Positions 1 through 7,390 of a stretch of 16,910 bases of DNA are shown in pieces. How positions within the stretch are numbered: the stretch's first letter is position 1; each line of letters opens with the position of its first letter. A model generated the notes under the pieces. That model had not been told where the DNA came from, did no database searches, and was given only the letters and a program-made list of their open reading frames with translations. The translations under genes and the position numbers were made by a program. The stretch is from an uncultured Prevotellaceae bacterium (GTDB taxonomy: Bacteria > Bacteroidota > Bacteroidia > Bacteroidales > Bacteroidaceae): positions 1 through 16,910 of the forward strand of contig CALAVF010000258.1 of assembly GCA_937892315.1 (NCBI GenBank). The letters are read 5' to 3'.

Positions 1-607
1 CATCGTCCCAAATCTCATCTGTTTCAACAAAATGCTTGCAAATGAGCAAGGGCTTGAACCGCTGATGATGGGCAGTGACCCCAGCTTCGTTGAGTTCCTT
101 GGGCACCAGCCACATCCCGGATGCATACTCTGTGCCGCCGCTCACCCACTGCAACGTATCATAATTTTGCTGCAAATAGTTCAATTTGAGGCCCTTGATC
201 CACGGATAGGCATAACCATAGACCCGAAAGCCCAACACCTCCTCAATCGTATCAGAGTACCAGCTAGAAGAGGCGACCAAGAAATGGTCACCCCGCTTGA
301 GCATGCACATCATGGCCACTTCATCGGTGGTAGACAAGGGTTCATCATCGGTGGTGATGAGGTAAACGTGTCGCTCATCGGCAGGGATGGCGGTCTCGAG
401 TTGCGACAGGGTGAGCGTTGTTGTCGTGTAGCCTTGTGGCAATGATGCCGCCATCACCGAGTCGAACAATGCCGAGCCAAACGGCTCTTCGTCATTGTGG
501 GTGAAAGTTGGCTTCCATGTGAAGTGCTTGGGTGTCGCCACCTCGATGAGCATCATGCCCACAAATAAGATAATGACGGCGATGATGAATGTTCGCATGC
601 CCTTCAT
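1..607 (-). CDS. DUF4350 family membrane-anchored protein, 3' end beyond the left edge
   Basis: I read this frame by reverse-complementing bases 1-607. It is open for about 202 codons and has no stop before the window edge. The protein starts MKGMRTFIIAVIILFVGMML, giving one N-terminal membrane segment at about residues 5-23. A soluble region follows, containing ITTDDEPLSTTDEVAMM and later a GFRVYGYAYPW stretch, which resembles the DUF4350 family of Bacteroidota. Its start codon overlaps the stop of the upstream gene as ATGA, so the two are probably translationally coupled. From knowledge of Bacteroidota, DUF4350 usually follows DUF4129 and precedes MoxR ATPase and DUF58 genes; those would lie to the left, outside the window. 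The function is unknown. An envelope-stress or MoxR-related role is inference from gene order only. Confidence 0.75.
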   Translation of the reverse strand, partial: MKGMRTFIIAVIILFVGMMLIEVATPKHFTWKPTFTHNDEEPFGSALFDSVMAASLPQGYTTTTLTLSQLETAIPADERHVYLITTDDEPLSTTDEVAMMCMLKRGDHFLVASSSWYSDTIEEVLGFRVYGYAYPWIKGLKLNYLQQNYDTLQWVSGGTEYASGMWLVPKELNEAGVTAHHQRFKPLLICKHFVETDEIWDD

Positions 608-1578
608 GCCTCACCCCCTTTCTCGCCCTGCTCCGCCAGCTCGTCGCTGATGCGTGCGATGAGCGTGCGTGAGCGCTCACGCATCTGTTGGTAAGTGTCC
701 TCGGTTGCCTCAAAGTTGCCATACCGCACCCGCAGGAACTCGTTGGTCATCTCGCGGAACTCTGTGGAGCGTTCCTCGCGCGTGTATTGCGAGGGGGTCT
801 TGTACAGTGCCCACTCGATGCGACCATTGTCTGCCAGCCACCGCAATGTCTTGAGGTGCGTCAGCCGTGATGCCTCGCGCCAGTCATGCTGCGCTACAGC
901 TTGGTCAATTCGCTCGTCGAAATCGATGCCGTCGAATTTGTCACCTGCCATGCTTGTGTTGATTTCAAAGTTGCCCGTGAGGTGTGGGCTGAACCGATAA
1001 TCGAGTATGATGCCAAGTCGGAAGGCGAATACGGCACACGACTTCTCATTGATGCCCATGGTGCTCAGGTCTTCCTTTTCTATGCCATTCCCAGAGGCTT
1101 TTTTGCTCAGGTGTTTTTCGCCTGTCGCCAATAGGGCAAGTCCGATGCTGCCCATGACATGGAAGGGGTGGTCGCTTTTGCTGTAGTAGGCACTCATGGA
1201 AGTGAAATCGAGGAGGCAATCGCCATACGCCTCGACTGTTCCAAAGTGGTAAAAAGGACTGCTGTATTTTCCCTGATATTCAGTTGTACTTGTCCATTCC
1301 ACATCACCTCGGTTCTTGGTGGTAAAATATCCCACGCCGACACGGCATCCAACCTTGGGAGTGAAGAACTTTCCGCCATAGACGTTGAAGCCAACGCCCA
1401 ACGCACTTCCGAAATCTCTGAAGACGGAGTGGTCCGTAATATTATCGGCAATAGCAAAGGTGGGTCCTACTTGTCCGCCAATAAACCAATCTTTCTTGTT
1501 GGGTTGTGACAGAAGGAACTGAGAAAAGGCTGGTAAAAACGCCAGCGATAGCAATACGATTGTGAAGATTCTTTTCAT
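604..1578 (-). CDS. Chimeric protein: N-terminal outer-membrane beta-barrel fused to C-terminal DUF4129 domain
   Basis: The 324-residue frame has two unrelated halves. Residues 1-20 are a signal peptide ending FLPAFSQ. Residues about 30-215 resemble small Bacteroidales barrel or OmpA-type N-terminal domains: alternating hydrophobic strands, WFIGGQVGPTF near the start, GGKFFTPKVGCRVGVGY, and a late strand with the typical KFDG. The closing barrel strands are missing. From about residue 219 the sequence becomes a DUF4129 C-terminal domain: a helical stretch with LTHLKTLRWLADNGRIEWAL, then YKTPSQYT and EFLRVRYGNFEAT. The usual DUF4129 N-terminal and transmembrane parts are absent. The stop overlaps the DUF4350 start (ATGA), which fits the native DUF4129-DUF4350 order, so the tail looks native and the head foreign to it. 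It could be a genuine deletion fusion or an assembly chimera. A function for the whole protein cannot be assigned. Confidence 0.7.
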   Translation of the reverse strand: MKRIFTIVLLSLAFLPAFSQFLLSQPNKKDWFIGGQVGPTFAIADNITDHSVFRDFGSALGVGFNVYGGKFFTPKVGCRVGVGYFTTKNRGDVEWTSTTEYQGKYSSPFYHFGTVEAYGDCLLDFTSMSAYYSKSDHPFHVMGSIGLALLATGEKHLSKKASGNGIEKEDLSTMGINEKSCAVFAFRLGIILDYRFSPHLTGNFEINTSMAGDKFDGIDFDERIDQAVAQHDWREASRLTHLKTLRWLADNGRIEWALYKTPSQYTREERSTEFREMTNEFLRVRYGNFEATEDTYQQMRERSRTLIARISDELAEQGEKGGEA

Positions 1579-1596
1579 GGCTTAATTGTTTTGGGG

Positions 1597-1628
1597 CAAA
1601 GTTACGATATTCTTGTGAAACAAACAAA
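1597..1628 (-). promoter_or_regulatory. Bacteroidota-type promoter for the barrel-DUF4129 gene
   Basis: Read on the minus strand, TTTG (1628-1625), a 20-nt spacer and TAACTTTG (1604-1597) match the Bacteroidota sigma-70 consensus (TTTG, about 19-20 nt, TAnnTTTG). A second TTTG at 1624-1621 would give a 16-nt spacer. The promoter lies between the dgt stop and the barrel start codon, so the barrel gene probably has its own transcript. Confidence 0.65.
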
Positions 1629-1643
1629 TAAAATCTCTTTTTC

Positions 1644-2957
1644 TTATATCATTGGTAGGCTTTCTCCGTTAATTTTCCGGTAAAGGTCAAGTGCAAACAC
1701 GTCTGTCATGCCAGAAATGTAATCGAGAACCGCCATGATGCGGACGTAGGTGTCGGGACTTTTTACCTCGTATTGGCTGGACACACGGTCGAGCAGCAGT
1801 TTGCTGTATGCGTGGTTCGGATTCATGGCTGCCTCGGTGAAAAGTTCGATAAGGGTGGAAATAATCTTGTAACCAGCCAGTTCGGTGTCCACAACGTCGC
1901 GGCTCCTGTAAATGCGAGTTGTGGCAACCTTGACGCACGCATCATAAGCGTCTTTAATTAACGGACATGAGTGTTTCAGGAGTGAGCCTTCGAAGGTTCC
2001 GTTGAGAATGGCATCTTCATTCTCCACAAACACACGCACGCATTCTCTTTCGAGTGCCCCGATGGCACAGGAACGAAAATAAACGACATTTTCGTTCTTA
2101 TCATCGACCTGTCTTGACCGTTCGATGATGTGTTCACGGCTTTCGGGCTTGACAAATCCCAACATGAGGTCACGAGTCTCTTCGAAAGAGAGGATTTTCA
2201 GTTTGTGGGCATCTTCGATATCCATGATTTCATAACAGATGTCGTCTGCCGCTTCGACCAGATAGGCGAGAGGGTGGCGGTGCCACCGGTCGCCTGTGCG
2301 GGGAATGCCAAGTTCAAGTGCGATTTTCTCGTAGAGTGGTTTCTCCTGGGTGAAGTAGCCAAACTTTTGCTTTGTGGCTTCTGTGGCAGGGAAGGGGTAC
2401 TTGACGATGCTGGCAAGGGTGGAGTAAGTGAGAACGAAACCTCCTTCTCGCCGGCCATGAAACTGATGGGTGAGCAGACGAAAGGCATTGGCGTTGCCGT
2501 CAAAGTGGGTAATGTCAGCCCATTGAGCATCAGTCAGTTGACCTTTGTACTTGATGCCTTCCCCCTCGGCAAAATGAGAAGCAATGGCTCGTTCGCCAGA
2601 ATGCCCGAAAGGGGGATTGCCCATGTCGTGGGCAAGGCAGGCGGCACTGACAATGGAACCAATTTCTCCCATCAGCGTGTTGGCAAGTTCGGGATGCTTT
2701 TCAATGAGCAGTCGTGCCACATCATCTCCTAAACTTCGTCCGACGCTTGCGACTTCGAGGGAATGTGTGAGGCGGTTGTGTACGAAAATGCTGCCCGGCA
2801 GAGGGAAAACCTGTGTCTTGTTCTGCAAACGACGGAAGGGTGCAGAGAAAATGAGCCGGTCGTAATCACGCTTAAATTCTGTGCGGTCATCTTTGCGATT
2901 GATGTGTAACTCCTCCTGTCCGAGTCGCTTATTTGAGATAAGTTGTTGCCAATTCAT
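1644..2957 (-). CDS. dgt: dGTPase / dNTP triphosphohydrolase (HD domain)
   Basis: This 437-residue cytoplasmic enzyme hydrolyses dGTP, and often other dNTPs, to deoxynucleoside and triphosphate. The HD metal-binding set is visible: His65 in HNRLTHSLEV, His110-Asp111 in CLAHDMGNPPFGHSGE, and a later acidic site at about Asp238/Asp239 in LVEAADDICYE. FSAPFRRLQNKTQVFPL near residues 37-54 is a strong family signature. Length and the N-terminal RKDDRTEFKRDYDRL block are normal for bacterial dGTPases. The ATG start leaves a 78-base gap to the divergent dut. Head-to-head placement with dut puts two dNTP-pool enzymes side by side. The preferred dNTP substrate cannot be read from the sequence. Confidence 0.93.
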   Translation of the reverse strand: MNWQQLISNKRLGQEELHINRKDDRTEFKRDYDRLIFSAPFRRLQNKTQVFPLPGSIFVHNRLTHSLEVASVGRSLGDDVARLLIEKHPELANTLMGEIGSIVSAACLAHDMGNPPFGHSGERAIASHFAEGEGIKYKGQLTDAQWADITHFDGNANAFRLLTHQFHGRREGGFVLTYSTLASIVKYPFPATEATKQKFGYFTQEKPLYEKIALELGIPRTGDRWHRHPLAYLVEAADDICYEIMDIEDAHKLKILSFEETRDLMLGFVKPESREHIIERSRQVDDKNENVVYFRSCAIGALERECVRVFVENEDAILNGTFEGSLLKHSCPLIKDAYDACVKVATTRIYRSRDVVDTELAGYKIISTLIELFTEAAMNPNHAYSKLLLDRVSSQYEVKSPDTYVRIMAVLDYISGMTDVFALDLYRKINGESLPMI

Positions 2958-2981
2958 TGTTGATTAACGATTTTTATCTTG

Positions 2982-2989
2982 CAAATGTA
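2982..2989 (-). promoter_or_regulatory. -7 promoter element for dgt
   Basis: TACATTTG on the minus strand matches TAnnTTTG and lies 24 bases upstream of the dgt ATG. I found no TTTG -33 element at the expected distance, so this rests on the -7 element alone. Confidence 0.4.
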
Positions 2990-3011
2990 CACAAATCAAG
3001 CGATAAATTGT

Positions 3012-3019
3012 TAACTTTG
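3012..3019 (+). promoter_or_regulatory. -7 promoter element for dut and the downstream cluster
   Basis: TAACTTTG, followed by C, matches the Bacteroidota -7 element TAnnTTTG and lies 16 bases before the dut ATG. Transcription would begin almost at the start codon, giving a very short leader. No clear -33 TTTG is visible 19-20 bases upstream. Confidence 0.4.
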
Positions 3020-3035
3020 CACCAAATTTTGCCGT

Positions 3036-3470
3036 ATGGAAGTGAAAATTATCAATAAATCGCATCATCCGCTGCCTCAATACGCAACTCCGCAGTCAGC
3101 AGGAATGGACTTGCGTGCCAACCTTGATGCACCCATCACATTGGAGCCTTTGGCTCGTGTACTTGTTCCGACAGGATTGTTCATGGCACTGCCTGTTGGC
3201 TATGAAGCACAGGTGCGTCCCCGTTCGGGTTTGGCGATTAAGAAAGGGGTGACTGTGCTGAACTCACCAGGCACGATAGATGCAGATTATCGAGGTGAGG
3301 TTTGTGTAATCCTTGTCAATTTGTCCAAAGAGCCTTTTGTCATCAACGATGGCGAACGTATTGCCCAAATGGTCATCGCCAAGCATGAACAGCCCGATTT
3401 GTTAGAGGTGGAAGTGCTGGATGAGACCGAACGTGGTGCTGGCGGTTTTGGGCATAGTGGGGTGAAATAG
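3036..3470 (+). CDS. dut: Deoxyuridine 5'-triphosphate nucleotidohydrolase (dUTPase)
   Basis: This 144-residue enzyme splits dUTP into dUMP and pyrophosphate, which keeps uracil out of DNA and feeds thymidylate synthesis. All five trimeric dUTPase motifs are intact: AGMDLRA (22-28), RPRSGLA (61-67), [10 protein letters not shown] (79-88, with the likely catalytic Asp82 and stacking Tyr85), GERIAQMVI (106-114) and the glycine-rich C-terminal arm [10 protein letters not shown] (133-142). Length is typical of bacterial Dut, and active trimers share sites between subunits. It is the first gene of a same-strand cluster; the TPR gene follows after 56 bases. Confidence 0.96.
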   Translation: MEVKIINKSHHPLPQYATPQSAGMDLRANLDAPITLEPLARVLVPTGLFMALPVGYEAQVRPRSGLAIKKGVTVLNSPGTIDADYRGEVCVILVNLSKEPFVINDGERIAQMVIAKHEQPDLLEVEVLDETERGAGGFGHSGVK

Positions 3471-3526
3471 GGTGAGTCACGGAAAGAATTGTAAGAGTCC
3501 AGAATCATAAAACAAAAGGCAAAGGC

Positions 3527-5137
3527 ATGAAGCGTTTGTTTATATTTTTCGTTCTTGCTGTGTCCGTGTTGTCGATGCAGGCACAGTCAACGAAGTTTGA
3601 CTATATTTTTCAAGAAGCGTTACGTCAGAAGTTGGCTCAGAGAATGGATGCGGCGATTGACTTGTTTGACTATTGCCATCAACTTGACCCCACATCGGGG
3701 GTGGTACTCTATGAACTGGCAGACCTTTACCGATATACGAAAAACGATAGTTTGGCTATTGACGCTTTAGAAAAGGCAAGCAAACTTTATCCAGACAATT
3801 ATTGGTATAAAAACCATTTGGTCATGCTCTATTTGGAGGGACGTCGTAACGAAGAGGCATTGAAGGTGGTGGAAGAGATGGCACAGCAGTTCCCTGATAA
3901 GAGCGAGATACTCATGATGTTGCTGGATTTGTACGAGAAAAAGGGTGACCATGCAAACATGGTGAAGGTTTTGGATAAGGTCGAACTGAAAGAAGGCAAG
4001 AGCGAACAACTTTCGATGGAAAAGTTCCGTCTTTTCTTGCAGATGAATGAAGAAAAACGAGCCTTTGAAGAAATGGCTAATCTGGCAGAGGAATATCCCA
4101 ATGACCTCCGTTATCAAGTAGTGATTGGTGACCTTTATCTTGATGCAGGCAAGAAAGCGGAAGCATTGAAGCAGTTCAAGATGGTGGAAGAAAAAGACCC
4201 TGGCAACGTGACCTTGCAACTTTCGTTGTCAAATTACTACCAGATGGAAGGTCCCGATTCTCTCTATCAAGCATATTTGGTCAAGTTGCTTACCAATCCT
4301 CAATTGGATGAGGCGACACGTACCCGAATGATGGGTGTGTTGGTGTATGAGAACTTGAATCAGAATGGCGATTCGACACGCATCCTCAATATGTTTGACA
4401 AGGTGCTTCAAGAGCCTCAGGAACAGACGGGGTTGCTGGAGTTGAAAGTACGCTATATGGTGACCAAACGGATGTCGAACGAAGATGTGAAGCCTTATCT
4501 GCATCAGATTTTGGAGATTGATCCAGAGAACGACATGGCTCGTCAGCAACTTTTGGCATACGCTATTGAAGAAAACGATAGTGTGGGGATTGTCAATGTG
4601 TGTAAGCCTGCGGTAGATTATAACGTGGCAGATCCCGTATTTTATTATTACTTGGGTGTTGGCTACTTCCAATTGGATGAAAAGCAAAAGGCTATTGATG
4701 CGTTTCGGGCAGGATTGGAGCATGTGGAAAATAGTACCAACGATAACAAAACGCAACTATATGTCAACATGTATGCTCTGATGGGGGATATGTATCATGC
4801 TCTTGGACAGGACGATAAAGCGTTTCAGGCATACGATTCCTGTTTGGTCTATAAACAGAATGATGCCATGGTGCTTAATAATTATGCTTATTATTTGTCC
4901 CTCAAGAAGAAAGACCTTCAGAAAGCAGAAGAAATGAGCCGACAGGCCAATGAGATAGAGCCAGACAATGCGACTTATCTTGACACGTTGGCGTGGGTGC
5001 TCTTCCAGCAGAAGAAGTATGGTGAGGCTAAACAGTACATGGACAGAGCGGTAGAGTTGATGAAGGAAGAGGATGAGGACATGAGTGACGATATTCGAGA
5101 ACACATAGAACAAATCAATAAAAAAGCGAAAAAATGA
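3527..5137 (+). CDS. Exported tetratricopeptide-repeat protein
   Basis: This 536-residue protein starts with a signal peptide (MKRLFIFFVLAVSVLSMQAQ; cleavage likely near residue 20) and is then almost entirely helical TPR-like repeats. Clear repeat signatures include LYELADLYRYTKNDSLAIDALEKA (first 20 residues are enough to recognise it), VIGDLYLDAGKKAEALKQF, YYLGVGYFQLDEKQKAIDAF, LMGDMYHALGQDDKAFQAY and a final TLAWVLFQQKKYGEAKQYM. No enzymatic domain is visible, so a scaffold role in the periplasm is likely. Its last codons overlap the start of the DUF4292 lipoprotein gene as ATGA, which implies coupled translation. In Bacteroidales this gene typically sits between dut and DUF4292. Partners are unknown; the neighbours suggest an envelope assembly role, which is inference. 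Confidence 0.85.
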   Translation: MKRLFIFFVLAVSVLSMQAQSTKFDYIFQEALRQKLAQRMDAAIDLFDYCHQLDPTSGVVLYELADLYRYTKNDSLAIDALEKASKLYPDNYWYKNHLVMLYLEGRRNEEALKVVEEMAQQFPDKSEILMMLLDLYEKKGDHANMVKVLDKVELKEGKSEQLSMEKFRLFLQMNEEKRAFEEMANLAEEYPNDLRYQVVIGDLYLDAGKKAEALKQFKMVEEKDPGNVTLQLSLSNYYQMEGPDSLYQAYLVKLLTNPQLDEATRTRMMGVLVYENLNQNGDSTRILNMFDKVLQEPQEQTGLLELKVRYMVTKRMSNEDVKPYLHQILEIDPENDMARQQLLAYAIEENDSVGIVNVCKPAVDYNVADPVFYYYLGVGYFQLDEKQKAIDAFRAGLEHVENSTNDNKTQLYVNMYALMGDMYHALGQDDKAFQAYDSCLVYKQNDAMVLNNYAYYLSLKKKDLQKAEEMSRQANEIEPDNATYLDTLAWVLFQQKKYGEAKQYMDRAVELMKEEDEDMSDDIREHIEQINKKAKK

Positions 5138-5805
5138 AGAAAATTCTCATATTATGGTTGATACCTGTGGCATTGATGCTCGCATCGTGCCATTCCAGCA
5201 AGAAAGCAGCCAAGGATGATGCTGACAAGACAAAACCGACGACCACGGTTGTGACTCCATCGATGTCATCGACCACTTCGGCAAAGACCGTAGCACCAAA
5301 AGACACCGTGTCTGCTCGTAAGGATGTGAAGGTGAAGATTGCCGATGGCACCAACTTTACATCGAAGGTCAGGGTCAATATCACACAGGATGGCAAAAAC
5401 ATCTCCACTACTGGCACACTTCGTATGCGTTATGGCGATGTGATTCAGTTGACACTTGTTGACCCTGTTTTAGGCATTGCAGAATTAGGACGTATGGAAT
5501 TGTCACCAGATAAAATGTTGATTATCGACCGCATCAACAAGCGTTATGTCGATACTCCATATTCAGAGTTCAATGCTTTGAAGAGCAAGAATATAGATTT
5601 TGCGGCCATTCAAGATTTCTTCTGGCAGGAGGCACAAAATTCTGACGAACTTTCTTACACAATCCCGGCTAAAACATCCATTAAAATAGACTTGAAACTC
5701 TCGGGCAAGGGCAATGCTTCCAACTGGACTGCTCATACGACGGTTTCGGACAAATACACAAAAACTGATGCTAACAAGTTGTTTAGCAAGATGGTTGGTC
5801 AATAA
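5134..5805 (+). CDS. DUF4292 family lipoprotein
   Basis: This 223-residue protein has a lipoprotein signal peptide: MKKILILWLIPVALMLASC, with the lipobox LASC and acylated Cys19. The next residues (HSSKKAAKDD) are basic first and lack a strong acidic surface-export signal, so an inner-leaflet, periplasm-facing anchor is likely. A Ser/Thr/Lys linker runs to about residue 65. The body then shows VRVNITQDGKNISTTGTL, MRYGDVIQLTLVDPVLGIAE and MLIIDRINKRYVD, which fits DUF4292, a family with a LolA/LolB-like half-barrel fold. A LolB-like lipoprotein-handling role is inference. The start overlaps the TPR gene stop, and envC follows 19 bases later. Confidence 0.82.
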   Translation: MKKILILWLIPVALMLASCHSSKKAAKDDADKTKPTTTVVTPSMSSTTSAKTVAPKDTVSARKDVKVKIADGTNFTSKVRVNITQDGKNISTTGTLRMRYGDVIQLTLVDPVLGIAELGRMELSPDKMLIIDRINKRYVDTPYSEFNALKSKNIDFAAIQDFFWQEAQNSDELSYTIPAKTSIKIDLKLSGKGNASNWTAHTTVSDKYTKTDANKLFSKMVGQ

Positions 5806-5824
5806 TCCTTTTTTTGATTGATAG

Positions 5825-7369
5825 ATGCGGCGATACCTCTTTCTCATATTAGCGATGCTCTTGGTTCTTCCTATTTCGGCACAAACCAGAAACAGGACGG
5901 TTGGTTCATCTACCAAGAAAACAACCACAACGACCAAGGCTGCTGTCAAGACACCCCAGAAAAAAACGGTTCCTCAGAAAAAGACCACCCCTCAGAAGGT
6001 GGATAAAAAGACACAATTGAGGAATGAGAAAGCCGCCGCTCAAAAGGCACGCCAGCAGTCGCAGGCTCAGTTGGCACAGTTGAACAAGAACGTGAAGGCG
6101 AGTCTCGATAGTGTGCTGATACTCGACCATCAAATAGGCAAACAACAACAGTCTATTGACAGTCTCAATAAAGACATTGTCTCTTTGGGTTCCACCATCG
6201 ACACGCTCAACTTGCAGTTGGCCAAGTTGCAGAAAGATTTGGAGATCAAGAAGAAACGCTATGCCAAAGCGATGGTGTATTTGCGGAGGAACAAGTCCGT
6301 GCAGAATAAACTCATGTTTGTCTTCTCTGCCGATAACTTCACGCAGATGGTACGCCGTTTTCGCTATATGCAAGAGTATTCCACCTTCCAGAAGGCTCAG
6401 GGAGAATTGTTGAAAGAGAAACAATTGGAGGTGAAGGCGAAGCAGAATGAGTTGTTGGCAGCCAAGGCACAGAAAGAACAAAACTTGCAGATGGTGGAAG
6501 CAAAGAAAAAGTCTTTGCAAGGCATGAAGACCAATTGCCAGACGCAAGTGGATTATCTGAACAAGAACATTGCCACGGTGCAAAAGCAAATCAAGGACTA
6601 TCAGCAGAAGGAACAGGCACTCAATGCCGAGATTGACCGTATCATTCAGGCCGAGATTGAGGCGGCTCGCCGTGCTGAGGCGGAACGTAAACGCAAGGAA
6701 GCCGAGGCTCGTCGAAAGGCGGAAGAGGAGAAGGCTCGAAAGTTGGCAGAGGCGAAAGCGGCTGCCGAGAAAGCCAGAAAGGCAGCCGAAGCCGCTGAAG
6801 CCGCTCGTCGTTCTGCCAAGACAACCGCCGAGAAGAACACCGCCAAAGCCAATGTTGACAAGGCGAAAGCAGATTTGAAGACCGCCGAGGCGAACGTGAA
6901 GAGTGTGGAACGCACCAAGACCGAAACCTGGAAGTCAGACACAGGGGCTGATGCGAAACTCTCCAGCAACTTTGCCGCTAACAAGGGGTGTCTTCCGATG
7001 CCGATAACGGGCAGTTACAGCGTGGTGGGTCACTATGGCAATTATTCTGTCTCAGGACTCAAGAACGTAACCCTCGATAACAAAGGCATTGACATTCGTG
7101 GGCAACAAGGTTGTTCAGCCCGTGCCGTCTTCGATGGTACTGTCAGTTCCGTTTTCCAGTATGGTGGCTCTTACATCGTCATGCTCCGTCATGGCTCTTA
7201 CATTTCTGTTTACTCTGGTCTATCCTCCGTTGCTGTCCGTAAGGGGCAGACGGTCAAGACTCGCACCTCGCTTGGTTCCGTCGGACAGGATGCCGATGGT
7301 CGTTATATCCTTCATTTCCAACTTCGTAACGAAAGTGCCCGGTTGAATCCTGAACAATGGGTGAGGTAA
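5825..7369 (+). CDS. envC: EnvC-like murein hydrolase activator with degenerate LytM domain
   Basis: This 514-residue exported protein has a signal peptide (MRRYLFLILAMLLVLPISAQ). A short PQKKT-repeat linker follows at about residues 40-60, then a long coiled coil (about 60-275), a highly charged Ala/Lys/Glu/Arg helix (about 277-375) and a C-terminal LytM/M23 domain (about 385-514). The M23 zinc ligands are not conserved: the HxxxD position reads NKGID (Asn419, Asp423) and the HxH position reads Ile495-Leu-His497. This is the pattern of EnvC-type proteins, which do not cut peptidoglycan themselves but activate amidases at the division site. The amidase partner is not in the window. It is the last gene of the dut-TPR-DUF4292 cluster and converges with the cvfB-like gene one base away. 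Confidence 0.88.
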   Translation: MRRYLFLILAMLLVLPISAQTRNRTVGSSTKKTTTTTKAAVKTPQKKTVPQKKTTPQKVDKKTQLRNEKAAAQKARQQSQAQLAQLNKNVKASLDSVLILDHQIGKQQQSIDSLNKDIVSLGSTIDTLNLQLAKLQKDLEIKKKRYAKAMVYLRRNKSVQNKLMFVFSADNFTQMVRRFRYMQEYSTFQKAQGELLKEKQLEVKAKQNELLAAKAQKEQNLQMVEAKKKSLQGMKTNCQTQVDYLNKNIATVQKQIKDYQQKEQALNAEIDRIIQAEIEAARRAEAERKRKEAEARRKAEEEKARKLAEAKAAAEKARKAAEAAEAARRSAKTTAEKNTAKANVDKAKADLKTAEANVKSVERTKTETWKSDTGADAKLSSNFAANKGCLPMPITGSYSVVGHYGNYSVSGLKNVTLDNKGIDIRGQQGCSARAVFDGTVSSVFQYGGSYIVMLRHGSYISVYSGLSSVAVRKGQTVKTRTSLGSVGQDADGRYILHFQLRNESARLNPEQWVR

Positions 7370-7390
7370 ACTATTCTTCCACACCCATTG
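7355..7390. terminator. Hairpin shared by the convergent envC and cvfB-like 3' ends
   Basis: CAATGGGTG (7355-7363) and CACCCATTG (7382-7390) are perfect 9-nt complements. After one A-A mismatch the stem continues with GG/CC (7365-7366, 7379-7380), leaving a 12-nt loop. On the plus strand the stem is followed at once by CTTTTCCTTT, which suits an intrinsic terminator for the envC transcript. The arms encode QWV of EnvC and MGV of the opposing gene, so the hairpin lies inside both coding ends. Efficiency on the minus strand is uncertain. Confidence 0.5.

Noticed and set aside
32..445. A 137-codon plus-strand open frame at the left edge
   Set aside because: It is antisense to the DUF4350 reading frame, which has a membrane anchor, a coupled start and a family-like sequence. 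The plus-strand translation matches nothing I recognise.
2130..2732. A 200-codon plus-strand open frame inside dgt
   Set aside because: It is antisense to the conserved catalytic part of dgt and has no recognisable features.
5806..5824. T-run between the DUF4292 and envC genes as a terminator
   Set aside because: There is no stem before the T-run and the gap is only 19 bases, so read-through into envC is expected.
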